Origin: Spirochaetota bacterium
GTDB lineage: Bacteria > Spirochaetota > Spirochaetia > DTKZ01
Length of the DNA stretch: 5,443 nucleotides
Direction of reading: 5' to 3'
Assembly (NCBI GenBank): GCA_029562045.1
Contig: JAKQWJ010000080.1
Location: 1-5,443 of the forward strand
The notes under the pieces are model-generated. The model was not told the DNA's origin, ran no database searches, and saw nothing but the letters and a program-made list of their open reading frames with translations. A program made the translations under genes and the position numbers. Shown here piece after piece: positions 4,296 through 5,443 of the stretch. Position 1 is the stretch's first letter. Every line of letters begins with the position of its first letter.

Positions 4296-5443
4296 GACAC
4301 AAAGCCCAGATTCTGGCCCGCCGGTTCCGGGATTCCAAACCCTGGATATGGCCCATATATCTGTTTCTTCTCATTTTTGTCGTTTTTCCGCTGATTCGGC
4401 TCTTCGTCGACTCCTTCTCCACCCCGGATGTCCAGGTCTCGGCCCTGAACGAGGTGATCCTCTCCACCGACATGCTGGAAGAGGAACTGAAAAAGGGGAA
4501 CAGGGAAGCCGCCCTGACGGCATCCCACAACATCGCTCTTCAGCTCGAAAGGTCCCTGGAAGTGATCGACCACATGGTGGACGCCCTGGAGAAGGCCGCC
4601 TTCTCCCAGGAGGAACTCATCGCCCGGTGGATGGCCGGAAAGGAGCGGGTGGCCCGGGAAGCGGAGGAGGCGGCCCTTTTACAGGACGATCCCGCGGCGA
4701 TGCTGGTCCGGGCCAGGGAGTCCCGGGTCGTCGTCCAGGAGGTCCTGGACCTGCCGCGGCACGCCTTCGCGGTGAAGTTCTTTCTGGACGTCTTCAAAGA
4801 CAAGCTGTACATGAAGGCCCTCCGGAACTCCCTGCTCCTGGGCTTCGCCACGGTGATCACCACCTCCATCGTGGGTTTCGCGGTGGCCTACATCCTGGTG
4901 CGATTCGATTTTCCCGGGAGGAAGGCCTTCAGTTTCCTCACCACGGTTCCCATCGTCATGCCGCCCCTGGTGGGCATCCTGGGATTCGTCTTCATCCTGG
5001 GACGGGGGGGCACGATAAACGAGCTTCTGTTCATTCTGGCCGAGGCCCTGGAGGGGCCCATGCCCGGGATCTCCGCCTGGCTCTTCGACAACCTTCCCTT
5101 CAATTTCATCTACGGCTGGCACGGGCTGCTGCTGGCGGAGACCTGCCACCTCTTTCCCTTCATCACCCTGAACGTTCTGGACGCTCTGAGCAAGATCGAC
5201 GCGTCCCTGGAGGAGGCGGCGGAGAGCGTGGGGTCCATCGGAATGAAGCGCCTCTTCGACGTGACCATTCCCCTGACCATTCCCGGTTTCGCCACCGGGG
5301 CTCTCCTGGTGTTCATCGGCGCCTTTGCCGATTTCACCGCCCCGATGATCGTGGGCCTGACGGAGTTCATCGCCCCCCTGGCCTACATGGACATCCAGCA
5401 GTTCACCGACCGGCATCTGTTCAAAATGGGCATCACCATCGGC
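4286..5443 (+). CDS. Partial CDS: ABC-importer permease, FbpB-type, with a large N-terminal insertion
   Basis: The first 386 codons are visible and the gene continues past the right edge. The start is ATG 4286, inside the end of the ATPase gene, with GGTGA (4275-4279) 6 nt upstream. Approximate layout by hydrophobicity: membrane helix 1 at 22-42; a charged, helix-prone segment at about 45-160; then helices near 181-205, 217-238, 273-298 and 334-356. ALRNSLLLGF (178-187) opens the standard transport core. The cytoplasmic coupling loop that docks on the ATPase is clear: EEAAESVGSIGMKRLFDVTIPLTIPG (309-334), an EAA---G---------I-LP motif. The usual link between helix 1 and the core in this family is a few tens of residues, so about 115 is long. 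With the N-terminus inside, the insertion would face the periplasm. Whether the full protein is a fused double permease, as FbpB is, or a single-domain one lies outside the window. Confidence 0.92.
   Translation, partial: MPVGHKAQILARRFRDSKPWIWPIYLFLLIFVVFPLIRLFVDSFSTPDVQVSALNEVILSTDMLEEELKKGNREAALTASHNIALQLERSLEVIDHMVDALEKAAFSQEELIARWMAGKERVAREAEEAALLQDDPAAMLVRARESRVVVQEVLDLPRHAFAVKFFLDVFKDKLYMKALRNSLLLGFATVITTSIVGFAVAYILVRFDFPGRKAFSFLTTVPIVMPPLVGILGFVFILGRGGTINELLFILAEALEGPMPGISAWLFDNLPFNFIYGWHGLLLAETCHLFPFITLNVLDALSKIDASLEEAAESVGSIGMKRLFDVTIPLTIPGFATGALLVFIGAFADFTAPMIVGLTEFIAPLAYMDIQQFTDRHLFKMGITIG

Overview
The window is GC-rich bacterial DNA with three parts: a leftward pair of genes (signalling protein, then the start of an enzyme), a large divergent intergenic region, and a rightward ABC-importer operon that runs off the right edge. 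No rRNA, tRNA or phylogenetic marker gene is present, so the taxon is a guess. High GC, Shine-Dalgarno starts, a c-di-GMP HD-GYP protein and a binding-protein-dependent importer would suit a Gram-negative-type anaerobe such as Synergistota or a deltaproteobacterial lineage, but other phyla are possible.

Left block (1-1166, minus strand). A 350-residue protein joins an N-terminal cyclic-nucleotide-binding domain to a C-terminal HD-GYP phosphodiesterase domain with its metal ligands intact. It starts at TTG. Forty-two bases downstream, behind a good ribosome binding site, begins a gene cut by the window edge. Its 23 visible residues resemble the start of alanine-racemase-fold / D-threonine-aldolase-like PLP enzymes.

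Intergenic block (1167-1948, 782 bases). I see no convincing ordinary gene here, but much structure. A plausible leftward promoter (1554-1582) has a 10-base palindrome in its spacer and would give a leader of about 380 nt. That leader contains eleven 10-base tandem units (1301-1410) ending in an inverted-repeat hairpin, then a terminator-like hairpin (1209-1229). A strong rightward promoter (1689-1718) would give a leader of about 225 nt for the importer. This leader opens with a stem-loop at the predicted transcription start and holds a 36-codon upstream ORF that overlaps the importer start as ATGA.

Right block (1949-5443, plus strand). The order is secreted solute-binding protein, double-hairpin terminator/attenuator, ATPase of the FbpC/PotA/CysA type, then a permease overlapping the ATPase by 10 bases. 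The layout is that of Fe3+/spermidine/sulfate/phosphonate-type importers. The binding protein captures a solute outside the membrane, the permease carries it across, and the ATPase powers transport. The double hairpin probably lets the binding protein be made in excess. The permease is unusual in having about 115 charged, helix-prone residues between its first membrane helix and its transport core. The transported solute cannot be read from the sequence.
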